The notes beneath the pieces were generated by a model. The model was given only the letters and a program-made list of their open reading frames with translations. It had not been told where the DNA came from and did no database searches. From Spongiibacter marinus (GTDB lineage: Bacteria > Pseudomonadota > Gammaproteobacteria > Pseudomonadales > Spongiibacteraceae), in NCBI RefSeq assembly GCF_016906995.1, contig NZ_JAFBBD010000004.1, forward strand, positions 124,001 through 188,000: 64,000 bases of DNA, written 5' to 3'. This document shows, piece after piece, positions 8,755-18,035 of the stretch. The translations under genes and the position numbers were made by a program. The first letter of the stretch is position 1. Every line of letters starts with the position of its first letter.

Positions 8755-10367
8755 ATGGCAAGGTCCGCAAGCTTCAATCGCAGGAGTTAGTGCTACCCGA
8801 GCTGGCGATCTGGAACGCCTATTTTTTAATTAAGTTGGTGCTGTATTTTCAGGGAAAAATGCAGTTTCACGTCGTGGAAAATATCGCATTTGCGATCTTT
8901 CTTTTGTTACCGGTTTCTCTTCCTGTATTGCGCGTGGCTCGTCAGATCAGCGCCGTGATCTTCGCGCTATGGCTAATCCACCTGGATTCTAATCTGCCCC
9001 CACTGGAACGGTTATTTGCTCAACTCGAACAACTCTCCCACTTTGAGTCGGATTATCTCGTCGAACTCGCCTGGCGTTTTGTACCTGATATCAACCCCCT
9101 AATCGCGGTTGTAGGCATTGCCGTTTACATCATAGCCAACCGCTACTTTCGTTTAACATCATTCGTGCTATTAGCACTTTTCGCAGCAAGCATTCACAGC
9201 CTGAGCCCACAGCCGACCGCTCCCATCGCCACCCTTCCAGCAGACGGACACGGCGAACATGAAGCGCAGGCGAGTGGCTCGCCGCAGGGCGACGAGGCAC
9301 TAAACAACTACCTGAGCAGCTTCTTCAGCCGAGAAGCTCGACGCCAGGTTCGCTTCCCGCCTCTCGCGCAAGAACGCCAGGCCTTCGACGTTATTTTCCT
9401 CAGCGTTTGCTCCCTCTCCTGGGACGATCTTGATGTCGTTGAGCAGCGACAGCACCCGTTATTGCAGCGCTTTGACTTTGTCTTTGAACAATTTAACTCG
9501 GCCACCAGTTACAGCGGCCCGGCTGTTCTCAGGCTAAGCAGAGCGAGTTGTGGGCAGCTACCCCACTCTGGACTCTATGAAGAAACCAGTGACCAGTGCC
9601 TGCTAATGACCCAGTTTACGCAACAGGGTTACGACCACGCCCTGTTGATGAATCACGATGGCCACTTCGACAATTTTCTCGAGAGCACACGCCAACTTGG
9701 CCACGTCGACGCTGAACTGTTTCCCCTTGCGGGCATCCCCCAAGCACAGAAGGCCTTTGACGGATCGCCGATATACAGCGACCTAGCGGTGTTGGAGAAC
9801 TGGTGGCAACAGCGGCTACAATCGCCGTCTCCCTCGACAGTCGCGCTGTACAACACCACCAGCCTGCACGATGGCAACCGCCTACTGGACAGTCGGGAAA
9901 ACCTGCGCGGCGCACAAAGTTATAAGCGCCGAATGGATCGCTTATTTGGCGATATCTCACGCTTCTTAGACCGCCTTCAGCAAAGCGGCAAAAATGTTGT
10001 TGTCGTGCTAGTTCCCGAGCACGGCGCGGGGCTGCGCGGCGACGCCATGCAAATTCCGGGAATGCGTGAAATTCCCACACCGGCGATTACAAAAGTGCCG
10101 GTTGCCATCAAGCTCATTGGCCCAAACCTGGAGCGTCAGGGCCCCGCCGCGCGCATTACTCAGCCCAGCAGCTATCAAGCCATTGGCCAACTGCTGGCTG
10201 ACTTTATGGCTGCCGATATTTTTGCCAATAAGCAATTTAGCAGCAGTGACTGGCTGAGCACCCTTCCCCGCACCGAGCCCGTCTCTCAGAATGATGGCAG
10301 CACAATGCTCAGTATCGACGGCGAGAGCTACCTGTCACTCGATGGCAGCAGCTGGACGCGCTACTAG
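8751..10367 (+). CDS. bcsG: BcsG, cellulose phosphoethanolamine transferase
   Basis: BcsG transfers phosphoethanolamine from phosphatidylethanolamine to cellulose in the periplasm. The 538-residue protein has several N-terminal membrane helices (to about 150) and a periplasmic alkaline-phosphatase-fold domain. Residues matching the E. coli zinc/nucleophile set are present with constant spacing: Cys220 in SVCSLSWDD, nucleophile Ser255 in TSYSGPA, and Glu423-His424 in VPEHGAG. The ASCGQ motif conserved after the nucleophile is also present. The enzyme therefore looks active, and the cellulose made here is probably pEtN-modified. Translationally coupled to bcsF. Confidence 0.95.
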   Translation: MNGKVRKLQSQELVLPELAIWNAYFLIKLVLYFQGKMQFHVVENIAFAIFLLLPVSLPVLRVARQISAVIFALWLIHLDSNLPPLERLFAQLEQLSHFESDYLVELAWRFVPDINPLIAVVGIAVYIIANRYFRLTSFVLLALFAASIHSLSPQPTAPIATLPADGHGEHEAQASGSPQGDEALNNYLSSFFSREARRQVRFPPLAQERQAFDVIFLSVCSLSWDDLDVVEQRQHPLLQRFDFVFEQFNSATSYSGPAVLRLSRASCGQLPHSGLYEETSDQCLLMTQFTQQGYDHALLMNHDGHFDNFLESTRQLGHVDAELFPLAGIPQAQKAFDGSPIYSDLAVLENWWQQRLQSPSPSTVALYNTTSLHDGNRLLDSRENLRGAQSYKRRMDRLFGDISRFLDRLQQSGKNVVVVLVPEHGAGLRGDAMQIPGMREIPTPAITKVPVAIKLIGPNLERQGPAARITQPSSYQAIGQLLADFMAADIFANKQFSSSDWLSTLPRTEPVSQNDGSTMLSIDGESYLSLDGSSWTRY

Positions 10368-10384
10368 CGCCTGTTAAGACTACC

Positions 10385-10404
10385 AGGGCCTGTGAAGAGG
10401 CCCT
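10385..10404. terminator. Weak hairpin between bcsG and the convergent TM2 gene
   Basis: AGGGCC (10385-10390) pairs with GGCCCT (10399-10404) around an 8-nt loop. There is no T-run on either side, so termination is only suggested by its place between two convergent genes. Confidence 0.3.
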
Positions 10405-10410
10405 CTCAGG

Positions 10411-10842
10411 CTAGTGGAAGAGGCGTGTATTGTGCTCGCTGATTTGTTCGTTGAGCGTCCAGTAGTCATATATAACGCCCAGCAGAAACACGCCGCCCGT
10501 TAGTAAATACACAATCCCAGTCAGCCATTTACCGAGGTAAAAACGGTGCAAACCGAAAATACCCAGAAAGGTTAGCAATATCCATGCGACGGAATAGCTG
10601 GCAGTGCCTGATTGATAGCGTCGATCGGCGGAGCGCTCCATGGCGGGAATCAACACTAAGTCGATAATCCAGCCGATAAAAAACAAGCCCAGGGTAAAAA
10701 AATACAGTGTTCCGCTTATCGGCCGTCCCAAATAGAAACGGTGAGCCCCCATGAAGCCGAATAGCCACAATACGTAGGCAATAACGATATTATGAGTATC
10801 ACTGCCGGGCGCAGACAACTTAGTAGACACTTCCCCTCCCAC
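10411..10842 (-). CDS. Tandem TM2-domain membrane protein
   Basis: A 143-residue membrane protein with two consecutive TM2 domains. Each has the hallmark GAHRFYLG / GLHRFYLG turn between two helices: FGFMGAHRFYLG with the helix pair ending GWIIDLVL, and LGIFGLHRFYLG ending LGVIYDYW. Most TM2 proteins have one such unit, so this one is duplicated. Function is unknown; the family name describes the fold only. It lies 25 bp after the methyltransferase gene on the same strand and is probably co-transcribed with it. Confidence 0.8.
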   Translation of the reverse strand: MGGEVSTKLSAPGSDTHNIVIAYVLWLFGFMGAHRFYLGRPISGTLYFFTLGLFFIGWIIDLVLIPAMERSADRRYQSGTASYSVAWILLTFLGIFGLHRFYLGKWLTGIVYLLTGGVFLLGVIYDYWTLNEQISEHNTRLFH

Positions 10843-10867
10843 TGCTCGCAGTTTTCGTTACGCCACC

Positions 10868-11548
10868 TTACACGGGGCGCAAATGGAATAGAATGGATAA
10901 CGGCATCGCACCCTTGCCCGCGTTTGGCTCCTCAACATTCGCGATGCTATAGCCCGCCCGTTGAAATACTAAAGACCAGTCGCCGAGCGTGTGAAAGTAC
11001 CACGGCGGCGCATCCTTAAATTGCTGATGAAGGTGGTCAGGCAAGCCTTCCCAGCTGCCCGTTAACCACCTTGAGTAGTAACTCTCGCCGCGTGTAATAA
11101 AACAGGGGTGCAAGGTTTGCACCAATAAATGGCCACTAGCCGACAAGGCCCGCTTGAGCGACCTCAAGGGCTGCTCGACTGATTCACCCAGCAGAGAAAA
11201 GTTACACACCGCCAAATCGAATGTTTGCGGCCATGCCACCTCATCTAGCGCCTCATAGGCAATGCACTGGCAATTCTTACTGCCCCGCGCTATTGCCTCC
11301 GCCACCAATTCGGCGACAGCATCAAAACCGGCAACGTCAACACCGTGCCCAGCAAGCTCACGCATTAGCCAGCCCTCTCCGCAACCCACATCCAGAACGC
11401 GTTGCGGGTGATGGCTCAGCACAGCGTTAACAATTGCCCCATTTGTTACCGCCACCCGGCTGGCGATTGCCTGTTGATCAAGCGCAGCAACCCAAGGCCC
11501 CGCATTCCTTTGCCAGCTCTCTACTATCTGCTTCTCGCTGTCAGCCAC
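10868..11548 (-). CDS. Class I SAM-dependent methyltransferase
   Basis: A 226-residue soluble protein with a Rossmann methyltransferase core. Motif I is VLDVGCGEGWL (about 51-61), the acidic end of strand 2 is VAGFDAV, and motif IV is FDLAVCNFSLL. The substrate cannot be told; the family includes small-molecule and natural-product methyltransferases. The downstream TM2 gene is close enough for co-transcription. The divergent neighbour is a ferredoxin reductase, 118 bp away. Confidence 0.82.
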   Translation of the reverse strand: MADSEKQIVESWQRNAGPWVAALDQQAIASRVAVTNGAIVNAVLSHHPQRVLDVGCGEGWLMRELAGHGVDVAGFDAVAELVAEAIARGSKNCQCIAYEALDEVAWPQTFDLAVCNFSLLGESVEQPLRSLKRALSASGHLLVQTLHPCFITRGESYYSRWLTGSWEGLPDHLHQQFKDAPPWYFHTLGDWSLVFQRAGYSIANVEEPNAGKGAMPLSILFHLRPV

Positions 11549-11666
11549 CGTATTTCTCCCTCCGCTCCATTGCGCTACGCACCGCTATTCGTCCGTTAAA
11601 AAGTCGCTGACAGCCCACGCCAGGCAAAGTACCATTTCCGGGTTATCTCGCAGCAGACAACTCACT

Positions 11667-12620
11667 ATGCCCAGCATTCGCTTCAATGATCAAACCCTGG
11701 ACTACCTGCCAACGGAGACTGTGTTGCAGTGTTTACTGCGTCACCGCCAGCAGATTCCTCACGGTTGCCAAGCAGGTGCTTGCCAAAGCTGCCGAGTCAA
11801 AGTAAACGGCACACTGGCGGCGCAGCAAATGCACCTCGCGCAACAGGGGCTGCGCCCCGATGAGCAAGCCGACGGTATCGCGCTTAGTTGCCAGTTACAG
11901 CCCTCAGAAGGCTTAGAAATTCGCGGTGTTTCCCCAAAAAGTGACCAACACACTGCCAGTATTGTCGCGCGAAGTGCTCTGAACGAACAGGTTTGGGAAC
12001 TCACCCTGGGCACGCGACTGCGCTGGCAGGCCGGTCAGTACTTTAGTGTGTCAGTAAACGGCGTCGATTACCGCTGCTATTCCGCGAGCAACCTCGCCGA
12101 CGATGGCAACCTGAGGCTGCAACTTCGCCGCTACGAGGGCGGGCAAGTCAGCGACGCGCTGTGCCGCGCCGAGTTAGGTAGTGGGGTCACGCTGCAAGGC
12201 CCACTCGGAGATTTCACACTGCGCAGCGACGCGCGAACCAAGCGCATATTATTACTGGGTAACGGCACCGGCCTGGCGCCGCTCCTTGCCCTGGCCCAAC
12301 ACGCCTTGCAAGAACTCCCCGCCACACCCATTACGTTGATCCACGCCTATCGCTCGACACAGCAAGCCTACCACTGCACGACGCTAGATGCGCTGGCCAA
12401 GCAGGCGGATATCACCGTGGCAAGCGCCAGCTGGGCAGACAGCGCCGCCTCGGAGCTGGACAATATGCTTGATAAGTTGGGAGCGCTATCCGACACCGCC
12501 TGCTACCTGAGCGGCAGCACTGACTTCGTCCGGCACTATCAACGGCGCCTCTTTATGCGCGGCGCATCGCGCTCCCACATCTTTTGCGAGTCCTTTCTGG
12601 ATTTTACTCAGCGGGCATAA
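11667..12620 (+). CDS. Ferredoxin-fused FAD/NAD(P)H oxidoreductase
   Basis: A 317-residue electron-transfer protein that passes electrons from NAD(P)H through FAD to a [2Fe-2S] cluster. The N-terminal plant-type ferredoxin domain has Cys34, Cys39, Cys42 and Cys75 (GCQAGACQSC ... LSC). The FAD site is RCYSAS and the pyridine-nucleotide site is GNGTGLAP. The layout resembles reductases of phenol hydroxylase or methane-monooxygenase-type systems and the CDP-6-deoxyglucose reductase group. No oxygenase is adjacent, so its partner is unknown; the Rieske-like protein 40 kb away lacks its own cluster and is not an obvious partner. Confidence 0.87.
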   Translation: MPSIRFNDQTLDYLPTETVLQCLLRHRQQIPHGCQAGACQSCRVKVNGTLAAQQMHLAQQGLRPDEQADGIALSCQLQPSEGLEIRGVSPKSDQHTASIVARSALNEQVWELTLGTRLRWQAGQYFSVSVNGVDYRCYSASNLADDGNLRLQLRRYEGGQVSDALCRAELGSGVTLQGPLGDFTLRSDARTKRILLLGNGTGLAPLLALAQHALQELPATPITLIHAYRSTQQAYHCTTLDALAKQADITVASASWADSAASELDNMLDKLGALSDTACYLSGSTDFVRHYQRRLFMRGASRSHIFCESFLDFTQRA

Positions 12621-12621
12621 A

Positions 12622-12645
12622 AAAGGCCGGCATATGCCGGCCTTT
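12622..12645. terminator. Bidirectional rho-independent terminator
   Basis: A perfect 18-bp palindrome, GGCCGGCATATGCCGGCC (12625-12642), is flanked by A and T runs on the two sides. It sits between the convergent reductase and beta-oxidation genes and can serve both. Confidence 0.85.
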
Positions 12646-12667
12646 ACACTCACAAAAAACGCGTGTC

Positions 12668-14842
12668 TTACAGGAACAGCTCACCACTTTCGGCACGCTG
12701 CTCCAGCAATGCCGGAACGGCAAACACATCGCCGTAACGTGCTTGTAGTTCTTTCGCGCGCGCCACGAATGCCTTCAAACCATAGGCATTAATCGCCTGG
12801 AAGACACCACCCGTTTGCGCGGGAAAACCAATCCCCATAATGGAACCGATGTTACCGTCGCCGACGTTGGTTACCACGCCTTCTTCCATCGCGCGTACGG
12901 CTTCCAGGCATTGGCTGAAGACAAGGCGATCCTTAATGTCTTCGTAGGGCATATCGGTGTATCCATTTGGCGCATACGCCTCTTTGAGGCCAGGCCACAT
13001 GTGCTTTTTGCCACCTTCGGGATACTCGTAGTAGCCGCCACCGTGAACTTTACCGCGACGCCCGAACTCATTCACCATGCGGTCGAGAATGCGGGACGCT
13101 GCATTGTCTTCCCACACTTTGCCCTGCGCTTCTGCATCGGCTTTGGCTTGCTGGCCGTTTTTGTACGCGGTTTCCTGGCTGATTTCATCGATCGCCGCCA
13201 GCGGTCCAACAGGTGAACCATTGTCGCGCGCCGCCGACTCGATAAGCACCGGATTAACGCCCTCTTCCAGCATTTCAGCCCCTTGAGATACCGTTTTACC
13301 GATAACCCGAGTGGTGAAGAAGCCTGGTGCATCGTTTACAACGATGGGGGTTTTACCCAGCTGCTGGGCCAAGTCGAAGGCCTTCGCCAAGGTCTCGTCA
13401 CTGGTCTTTTCGCCGCGGATAATTTCAACCAGCGGCATCTTTTCAGCGGGCGAGAAAAAGTGCATGCCAATGAAGTTTTCAGCGCGACTGCTCGCCTGCG
13501 CCAACTCGGTGATTGGCAAGGCTGAGGTATTCGAGGCAAACACTGCACTGGCATCCAGCGCCGCTTCCGTTTCCTGCGTTACCGCTGCCTTGATCTTGCG
13601 GTCTTCAAATACCGCCTCAATCACCAGCTCACAGCCTTTCAAGTCAGCGTAGTCAGCGCTGGGCAGAATGCGCGCCATGTACTCCGCTTTCTTCTCTTCG
13701 GTCACCTTGCCCTTGCTGATGCCTTTATCAAAGTAGGCTTCGGCGTAGGCCTTACCGCGCTCAGCATTTTCCATGCTGATATCTTTGAGTACGACCTCAA
13801 TACCTTTCTGAGCGGCCATTGTCGCAATACCCGCGCCCATTTGACCGGCACCGATGATGCCGAGCTTCTGGCAGCTGAATTTCTCAGGGCCCTGCGGACG
13901 GCTGGCGCCGCGGTTCAACGCTTCCATTTGCACGAAGAAGGCGGTCATCATATTGCGGGCCGTTTGATCCAGCAGCAAGCTGAGGAAATAGCGACCTTCA
14001 ACCTTCTGCGCGGTATCGAAATCGACACGGGCAGAATCAACCACACAGGCAAAGATGGCGTTTTGTGCCGGCATCAGGTTCTTGGTCTGGACCATAACAT
14101 TGGCGGGACCAAAGAAGGTCAGCCCCTGGTTGGCTTCCTCTTCAGGGCCGCCGCCAGGCATGTTGTAGCCTTCGCTATCCCAGGGTTGCTTAACGCCGCC
14201 CTCAGTGTTGGCATTTTGCTTGATCCACGCCTTGGCTTGAGCGTGCATATCCGCTTCGTCGTCGGCCAGGGCATTAACCAGGCCCTTCTCCAACGCTTTA
14301 TCCGCCTTCAGGCGTCGGCCCTGGCTAATCAAACCAATGGCTTCCTGCATACCCAGCAGGTAGGTCATACGCACAACACCGCCAGCACCGGGCATCAAAC
14401 CGATCATCGCCTCTGGCAAGCCCATTTGAATGCCTTTGACGGCCACGCGATAGTGACACGCCAAGGCGATTTCAAAACCGCCACCCAGAGCGGGGCCATT
14501 CATACCCACCGCCACGGGCACACCCAGGGTTTCCAGGATACGCAGTGGCGCTTTGGTCGCCATAATGCCGTCGTACATTTCTTTTTTCTTATCGGCAGGT
14601 GGATTCAGATCCATCTCCAACATCTCTTTGATGTCGCCACCAGCAAAGAATTGATTGGGTTTGCCACTGCGCAGATAAATACCGGTAACGCCGCCAGCCT
14701 CGACCATGCCCTGCAATTCTGCCACGGCTGCGCGCATGGCCTCGTCGTATTCCAGGCCCATGGTATTTACAGTTTTACCCGGCTGATCAAAGATCAATTC
14801 AACGATGCCGTCTGCGTCTTTCTCTAAACGAATATATCCCAT
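12668..14842 (-). CDS. Multifunctional enoyl-CoA hydratase / 3-hydroxyacyl-CoA dehydrogenase (FadJ/FadB-like)
   Basis: Catalyses two beta-oxidation steps, hydration of 2-enoyl-CoA and NAD-dependent oxidation of 3-hydroxyacyl-CoA. The 724-residue protein has an N-terminal crotonase domain ([10 protein letters not shown] and [19 protein letters not shown], oxyanion-hole and CoA elements) and a central NAD-binding domain ([18 protein letters not shown]). Next come [11 protein letters not shown] and [18 protein letters not shown], with the catalytic His, and the C-terminal dehydrogenase repeats. The ATG at 14842 begins MGYIRLEKD after an AAGAGAGA ribosome site; the open frame upstream to 14956 is not family-like. 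It follows the thiolase by 65 bp, forming an alpha-beta pair. Confidence 0.92.
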   Translation of the reverse strand: MGYIRLEKDADGIVELIFDQPGKTVNTMGLEYDEAMRAAVAELQGMVEAGGVTGIYLRSGKPNQFFAGGDIKEMLEMDLNPPADKKKEMYDGIMATKAPLRILETLGVPVAVGMNGPALGGGFEIALACHYRVAVKGIQMGLPEAMIGLMPGAGGVVRMTYLLGMQEAIGLISQGRRLKADKALEKGLVNALADDEADMHAQAKAWIKQNANTEGGVKQPWDSEGYNMPGGGPEEEANQGLTFFGPANVMVQTKNLMPAQNAIFACVVDSARVDFDTAQKVEGRYFLSLLLDQTARNMMTAFFVQMEALNRGASRPQGPEKFSCQKLGIIGAGQMGAGIATMAAQKGIEVVLKDISMENAERGKAYAEAYFDKGISKGKVTEEKKAEYMARILPSADYADLKGCELVIEAVFEDRKIKAAVTQETEAALDASAVFASNTSALPITELAQASSRAENFIGMHFFSPAEKMPLVEIIRGEKTSDETLAKAFDLAQQLGKTPIVVNDAPGFFTTRVIGKTVSQGAEMLEEGVNPVLIESAARDNGSPVGPLAAIDEISQETAYKNGQQAKADAEAQGKVWEDNAASRILDRMVNEFGRRGKVHGGGYYEYPEGGKKHMWPGLKEAYAPNGYTDMPYEDIKDRLVFSQCLEAVRAMEEGVVTNVGDGNIGSIMGIGFPAQTGGVFQAINAYGLKAFVARAKELQARYGDVFAVPALLEQRAESGELFL

Positions 14843-14907
14843 TGTTCTGTATCTCTCTTTGCCGCTCGGCAGCCAGTGCCGAGCCAAAAATTCACTGTTC
14901 CCGCGAA

Positions 14908-16107
14908 TTACACGCGCTCGATGATGGTCGCGATGCCAATACCACCGCCGGCACACAGCGTAACCAGGCCGCGCTTCAGGTCACGACGCTCGAGTTCATC
15001 CAACAGGGTGCCGAGAATCATCGCACCCGTCGCACCAATGGGGTGACCCATGGCGATGGCGCCGCCGTTGACGTTAATTTTCTCATCGGGAATACCAAGA
15101 CGGTTTTGGTAACGCAGCACCACCGACGCGAAGGCCTCGTTGAGTTCAAACAGGTCGATATCATCAACGCTCAGGCCGGCTTTTTTCAGTGCTTTCTGTG
15201 TCGCGGGAACGGGGCCGTCCAGCATGATGGTGGGCTCACTGCCAACCAGCGCACAGCTAACGATACGTGCGCGCGGGGTTAGGCCCTGCTCTTTGCCAGC
15301 GGCTTCGCTGCCGATCAGTACCAGACCGGCGCCGTCGACAATACCCGAGGAGTTACCCGCGGTGTGCACGCATTCGATATTTTCCAACTCCGGGTATTTC
15401 AGTTTGGCGACGCCGCCGTGACCGAAATCGTTAAACATTTGGAAGGCCGGCTTCAGTTTAGCCAGGCCCTCGGCAGTGGTTTCAGCACGAATCAACTCAT
15501 CTTGCTCTAACACCACAACGCCGTTCATATCGCGGACGGGAACGATGGACTTGAAGTAGCCATTGTCACGCGCCTGCGCTGCGCGGTGCTGTGAGCGCGC
15601 TGCGTACGCATCCACCTCTTCACGACTGATCCCATCCATGGTGGCAATCATGTCGGCGCCCAAACCCTGGGAGATAAAATAGGACTTCATCGCCACCCAC
15701 GGATCGCCGGTTGCACCGCCGCTGGCACCAATACCGAGGCGCGACATGGACTCAACACCACCGGCAGCCACTAGCTCTTCAAAACCGGAAGCGACTTTAG
15801 CCGCCGCCATATTCACGGCATCCAGACCACCTGCACAGAAGCGGTGAAGCTGCGCACCGGTAGTAATGTCGTCCCAGCTCGAGTAGACCAGTGCCGCTTT
15901 GGCAATGTTCTGTCCCTGCTCCTTGACTGGCTCGCCACAGGCGAGGATCAAATCTTCGACCTTGCTGGTATCCAAATTGAGGCGCTCTTTCATCTCCTCA
16001 AGAAGATTCGTCACCAGGTCAATAGGTTTTACTTCATAGAGCGAACCGCCCTGTTTGCCCTTGCCGCGCGGGGTGCGAATCGCATCGTAAATAAAAGCGT
16101 CTGCCAT
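14908..16107 (-). CDS. Acetyl-CoA C-acyltransferase (thiolase)
   Basis: Thiolytic last step of beta-oxidation. The 399-residue protein starts [18 protein letters not shown], the usual thiolase opening, from ATG 16107 with CAGGA upstream; a Met 5 codons earlier is less likely. Catalytic Cys91 lies in [12 protein letters not shown], with [15 protein letters not shown] (His) and [11 protein letters not shown] (second Cys) near the end. [14 protein letters not shown] is the CoA-contact segment. It is upstream of and co-directional with the hydratase/dehydrogenase, so the two probably form a complex. An AraC-type regulator gene lies 151 bp upstream on the same strand. Confidence 0.94.
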   Translation of the reverse strand: MADAFIYDAIRTPRGKGKQGGSLYEVKPIDLVTNLLEEMKERLNLDTSKVEDLILACGEPVKEQGQNIAKAALVYSSWDDITTGAQLHRFCAGGLDAVNMAAAKVASGFEELVAAGGVESMSRLGIGASGGATGDPWVAMKSYFISQGLGADMIATMDGISREEVDAYAARSQHRAAQARDNGYFKSIVPVRDMNGVVVLEQDELIRAETTAEGLAKLKPAFQMFNDFGHGGVAKLKYPELENIECVHTAGNSSGIVDGAGLVLIGSEAAGKEQGLTPRARIVSCALVGSEPTIMLDGPVPATQKALKKAGLSVDDIDLFELNEAFASVVLRYQNRLGIPDEKINVNGGAIAMGHPIGATGAMILGTLLDELERRDLKRGLVTLCAGGGIGIATIIERV

Positions 16108-16258
16108 GCTGTGTCCTGCCAAAGTAGATTGGGGTTACGTCAAATAGGCAAAGCATGGCGTCTGAGCTGGGATGCGGGCAATAACATATCCGGTCAATGG
16201 ACTGACATCTATGATATTTCGTTTTATTTAACAGCCACTTAGCCGAAGAAGGCAGGTG

Positions 16259-17314
16259 TTAGCTTTCGCTATCGCGCTCTCGCTGACGAAACTCGCCCGG
16301 CGTGATACCCGTCCACTTTTTGAAACAGCGGTGAAACGCCGAGGGGTCGGTAAATCCCATCAGCGCGGCGATGCCATTGATGGAGAGCTCTGAGCCACTC
16401 AAGTAGGCCATCGCCGCATCGCGCCGACACTCGTCTTTAAGTTGCTGGAAGGTCGTTCCCTCTTTTTTTAGGCGCCGCCGCAGTGTTGGCGCCGACATAT
16501 TGAGGGCCTCGGTGATCCGTTCAAAACTGGGGAAACCTTGCGAGAAATCCTGGCCGATCATGGCGCGTACCCTGGCGACCAGGCTGCCATCGTCACGACC
16601 ACTGCTCAGCACCATGAGCGGATAAGGCGCCGTGCGCAAAAACTCTTTTAAGCTGCGCTCGTTCTGCACTAGCGGAAAATTGAGATAGCGCGTGTCGAAG
16701 ACAAATTCATCACGCAGCTGGCCATAGTACACAGGGCATTCGAACAGCTGCTGATAGCGCACCACACGCGCCCGCTCCCGGGGCGCCTGACCAGCGAAGC
16801 GCACTTCTTTTAGCTCGATATTTGTGCCCACCAGCCAGCAAAAGAAACGGTGCCACAAACTCAGACCATAGAGATCGGAGGCCTCCACAAAATCGCCGGC
16901 AAAGCCTTTCTTGACACTGCCATAACCCACGATGGCACTGTCTCGGCGTGTATCTAACTGAATCTGGGTATCGGCTTCGTAGAAGGTGCGAAAGAACTCG
17001 CAGGCGCGTTTGATCGCTTTGCCTAGGTTGTCGCAACCCAACAGGCAATAACACATCATACGAAAAGCGCCCGGGGTCACCTTGTGACCGAGCATCAAGC
17101 CAAAGGCTTCATCCTGTATCAGGCTCATTACCTGTTGATACAGGCGCGTGTACTGCATCGCGGTGATATGAGGCTGATAGCCGTCGCTGCGGCTGTCTAT
17201 CGGATTGAAGGGAATCTGCGCATATTGCAGAATTTTGCCCGCATCGTAGCCGCGCTCCACCGCTAGATTGAGCAGAGAGCGAGCAAAACGACTGGGAACA
17301 GCTTCAAGATCCAT
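16259..17314 (-). CDS. AraC-family regulator with arabinose-binding-like N-terminal domain (OruR type)
   Basis: A 351-residue transcription factor. The N-terminal two thirds match the AraC-type ligand-binding domain of the OruR/ArgR-like group (LMLGHKVTPGAFRMMCYCLL is typical). The C-terminal HTH pair is seen in LNMSAPTLRRRLKKEGTTFQQL and SINGIAALMGFTDPSAFHRCFKKWTGITPGEFR. The chosen ATG 17314 (MDLEAVPSRF) gives family length; the open frame to 17383 is probably untranslated. It lies upstream of the thiolase pair on the same strand, and relatives often control fatty-acid or aromatic catabolism, so it may control them. The effector is unknown. Confidence 0.88.
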   Translation of the reverse strand: MDLEAVPSRFARSLLNLAVERGYDAGKILQYAQIPFNPIDSRSDGYQPHITAMQYTRLYQQVMSLIQDEAFGLMLGHKVTPGAFRMMCYCLLGCDNLGKAIKRACEFFRTFYEADTQIQLDTRRDSAIVGYGSVKKGFAGDFVEASDLYGLSLWHRFFCWLVGTNIELKEVRFAGQAPRERARVVRYQQLFECPVYYGQLRDEFVFDTRYLNFPLVQNERSLKEFLRTAPYPLMVLSSGRDDGSLVARVRAMIGQDFSQGFPSFERITEALNMSAPTLRRRLKKEGTTFQQLKDECRRDAAMAYLSGSELSINGIAALMGFTDPSAFHRCFKKWTGITPGEFRQRERDSES

Positions 17315-17511
17315 AAACTTCGCTATTAGTGTCGGACAAATGCACAGCTTGTTGGCCCCTGCCACCGCCACACGACGGAGCAAGACCCAACCAAGTCACA
17401 AATTTACCGCCAGAATGTTAACACCCCTCTACACTGTCTGCTAAGTTGTGAAGATAAGGTAATAAACGCAGATTCGCTTGCACAAATGGATAACAGAGTG
17501 TCTTAACAGTG

Positions 17512-17985
17512 ATGGAAGAGCAACGTTTCGATCTTTTCTTAACCGGCCACCTGGCTGTTGGCAGCGACCGCGATCGCGCTGTCCAACAGCTGGCCGCGCT
17601 GTTTAAGCGCCCGCCCGACCAAATAGACAAACTCTTGCGCGGGCGCAGCAGCCGTATTCGCAAGGCGCTCAATGCGGCGGAGGTACAGCGCTTGCAGGCC
17701 GGCTTCGACAAAATCGGAATTCTTACTGAAGCGCGGCCCTGCCCCAAAGGCACCCCACAACAGCGCGCCATCGCTGAGAATATTGGCGACAGCCAGGATA
17801 CCTTGTCACTGTGCCCGACCGGCAGTCCGGTACTGCGCGAAAACGAACGTCGGCAGGTGGATGCTGTCAGTATAGACACAAGCGCCCTCTCTTTGGCGCA
17901 AGTGGGCAGTCGCCTTCAAGAGCCCAGAGAGACCGCAGTAAAGGCGCCAAATACCGACCACCTACACATTCTCGACCACGACTAA
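17512..17985 (+). CDS. Conserved hypothetical soluble protein with an L7/L12-like N-terminal domain
   Basis: A 157-residue protein of unknown function. The first 75 residues (FDLFLTGHLAVGSDRDRAVQ ... LFKRPPDQIDKLLRGR ... LQAGFDKIGI) resemble the small alpha/beta domain found in several proteobacterial proteins, where LF+(R/L)PP and a gxxxgxK-like turn recur. The second half is low in structure, with PVLRENERRQVDAVSIDTSALSLAQVG resembling the linker style of the same family. GTG at 17509 directly precedes the ATG. Divergent from the AraC gene and convergent with the sensor kinase. Confidence 0.6.
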   Translation: MEEQRFDLFLTGHLAVGSDRDRAVQQLAALFKRPPDQIDKLLRGRSSRIRKALNAAEVQRLQAGFDKIGILTEARPCPKGTPQQRAIAENIGDSQDTLSLCPTGSPVLRENERRQVDAVSIDTSALSLAQVGSRLQEPRETAVKAPNTDHLHILDHD

Positions 17986-18007
17986 AACGCTTGGCAGTTC
18001 AAGGCTT

Positions 18008-18035
18008 AAAAAGGGCAGGCCGCCTACCCCTTTTT
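18008..18035. terminator. Bidirectional terminator between hypothetical gene and sensor kinase
   Basis: AAAAAGGG (18008-18015) pairs with CCCTTTTT (18028-18035), with a further AGG/CCT step inside, so T-runs exist on both strands. The hairpin covers the stop codon of the leftward kinase (18024-18026). Confidence 0.65.

Noticed and set aside
13841-14827. Long plus-strand open frame opposite the beta-oxidation gene
   Set aside because: It is a mirror of a well-supported gene in high-GC codons; no domain, signal or ribosome site supports it.
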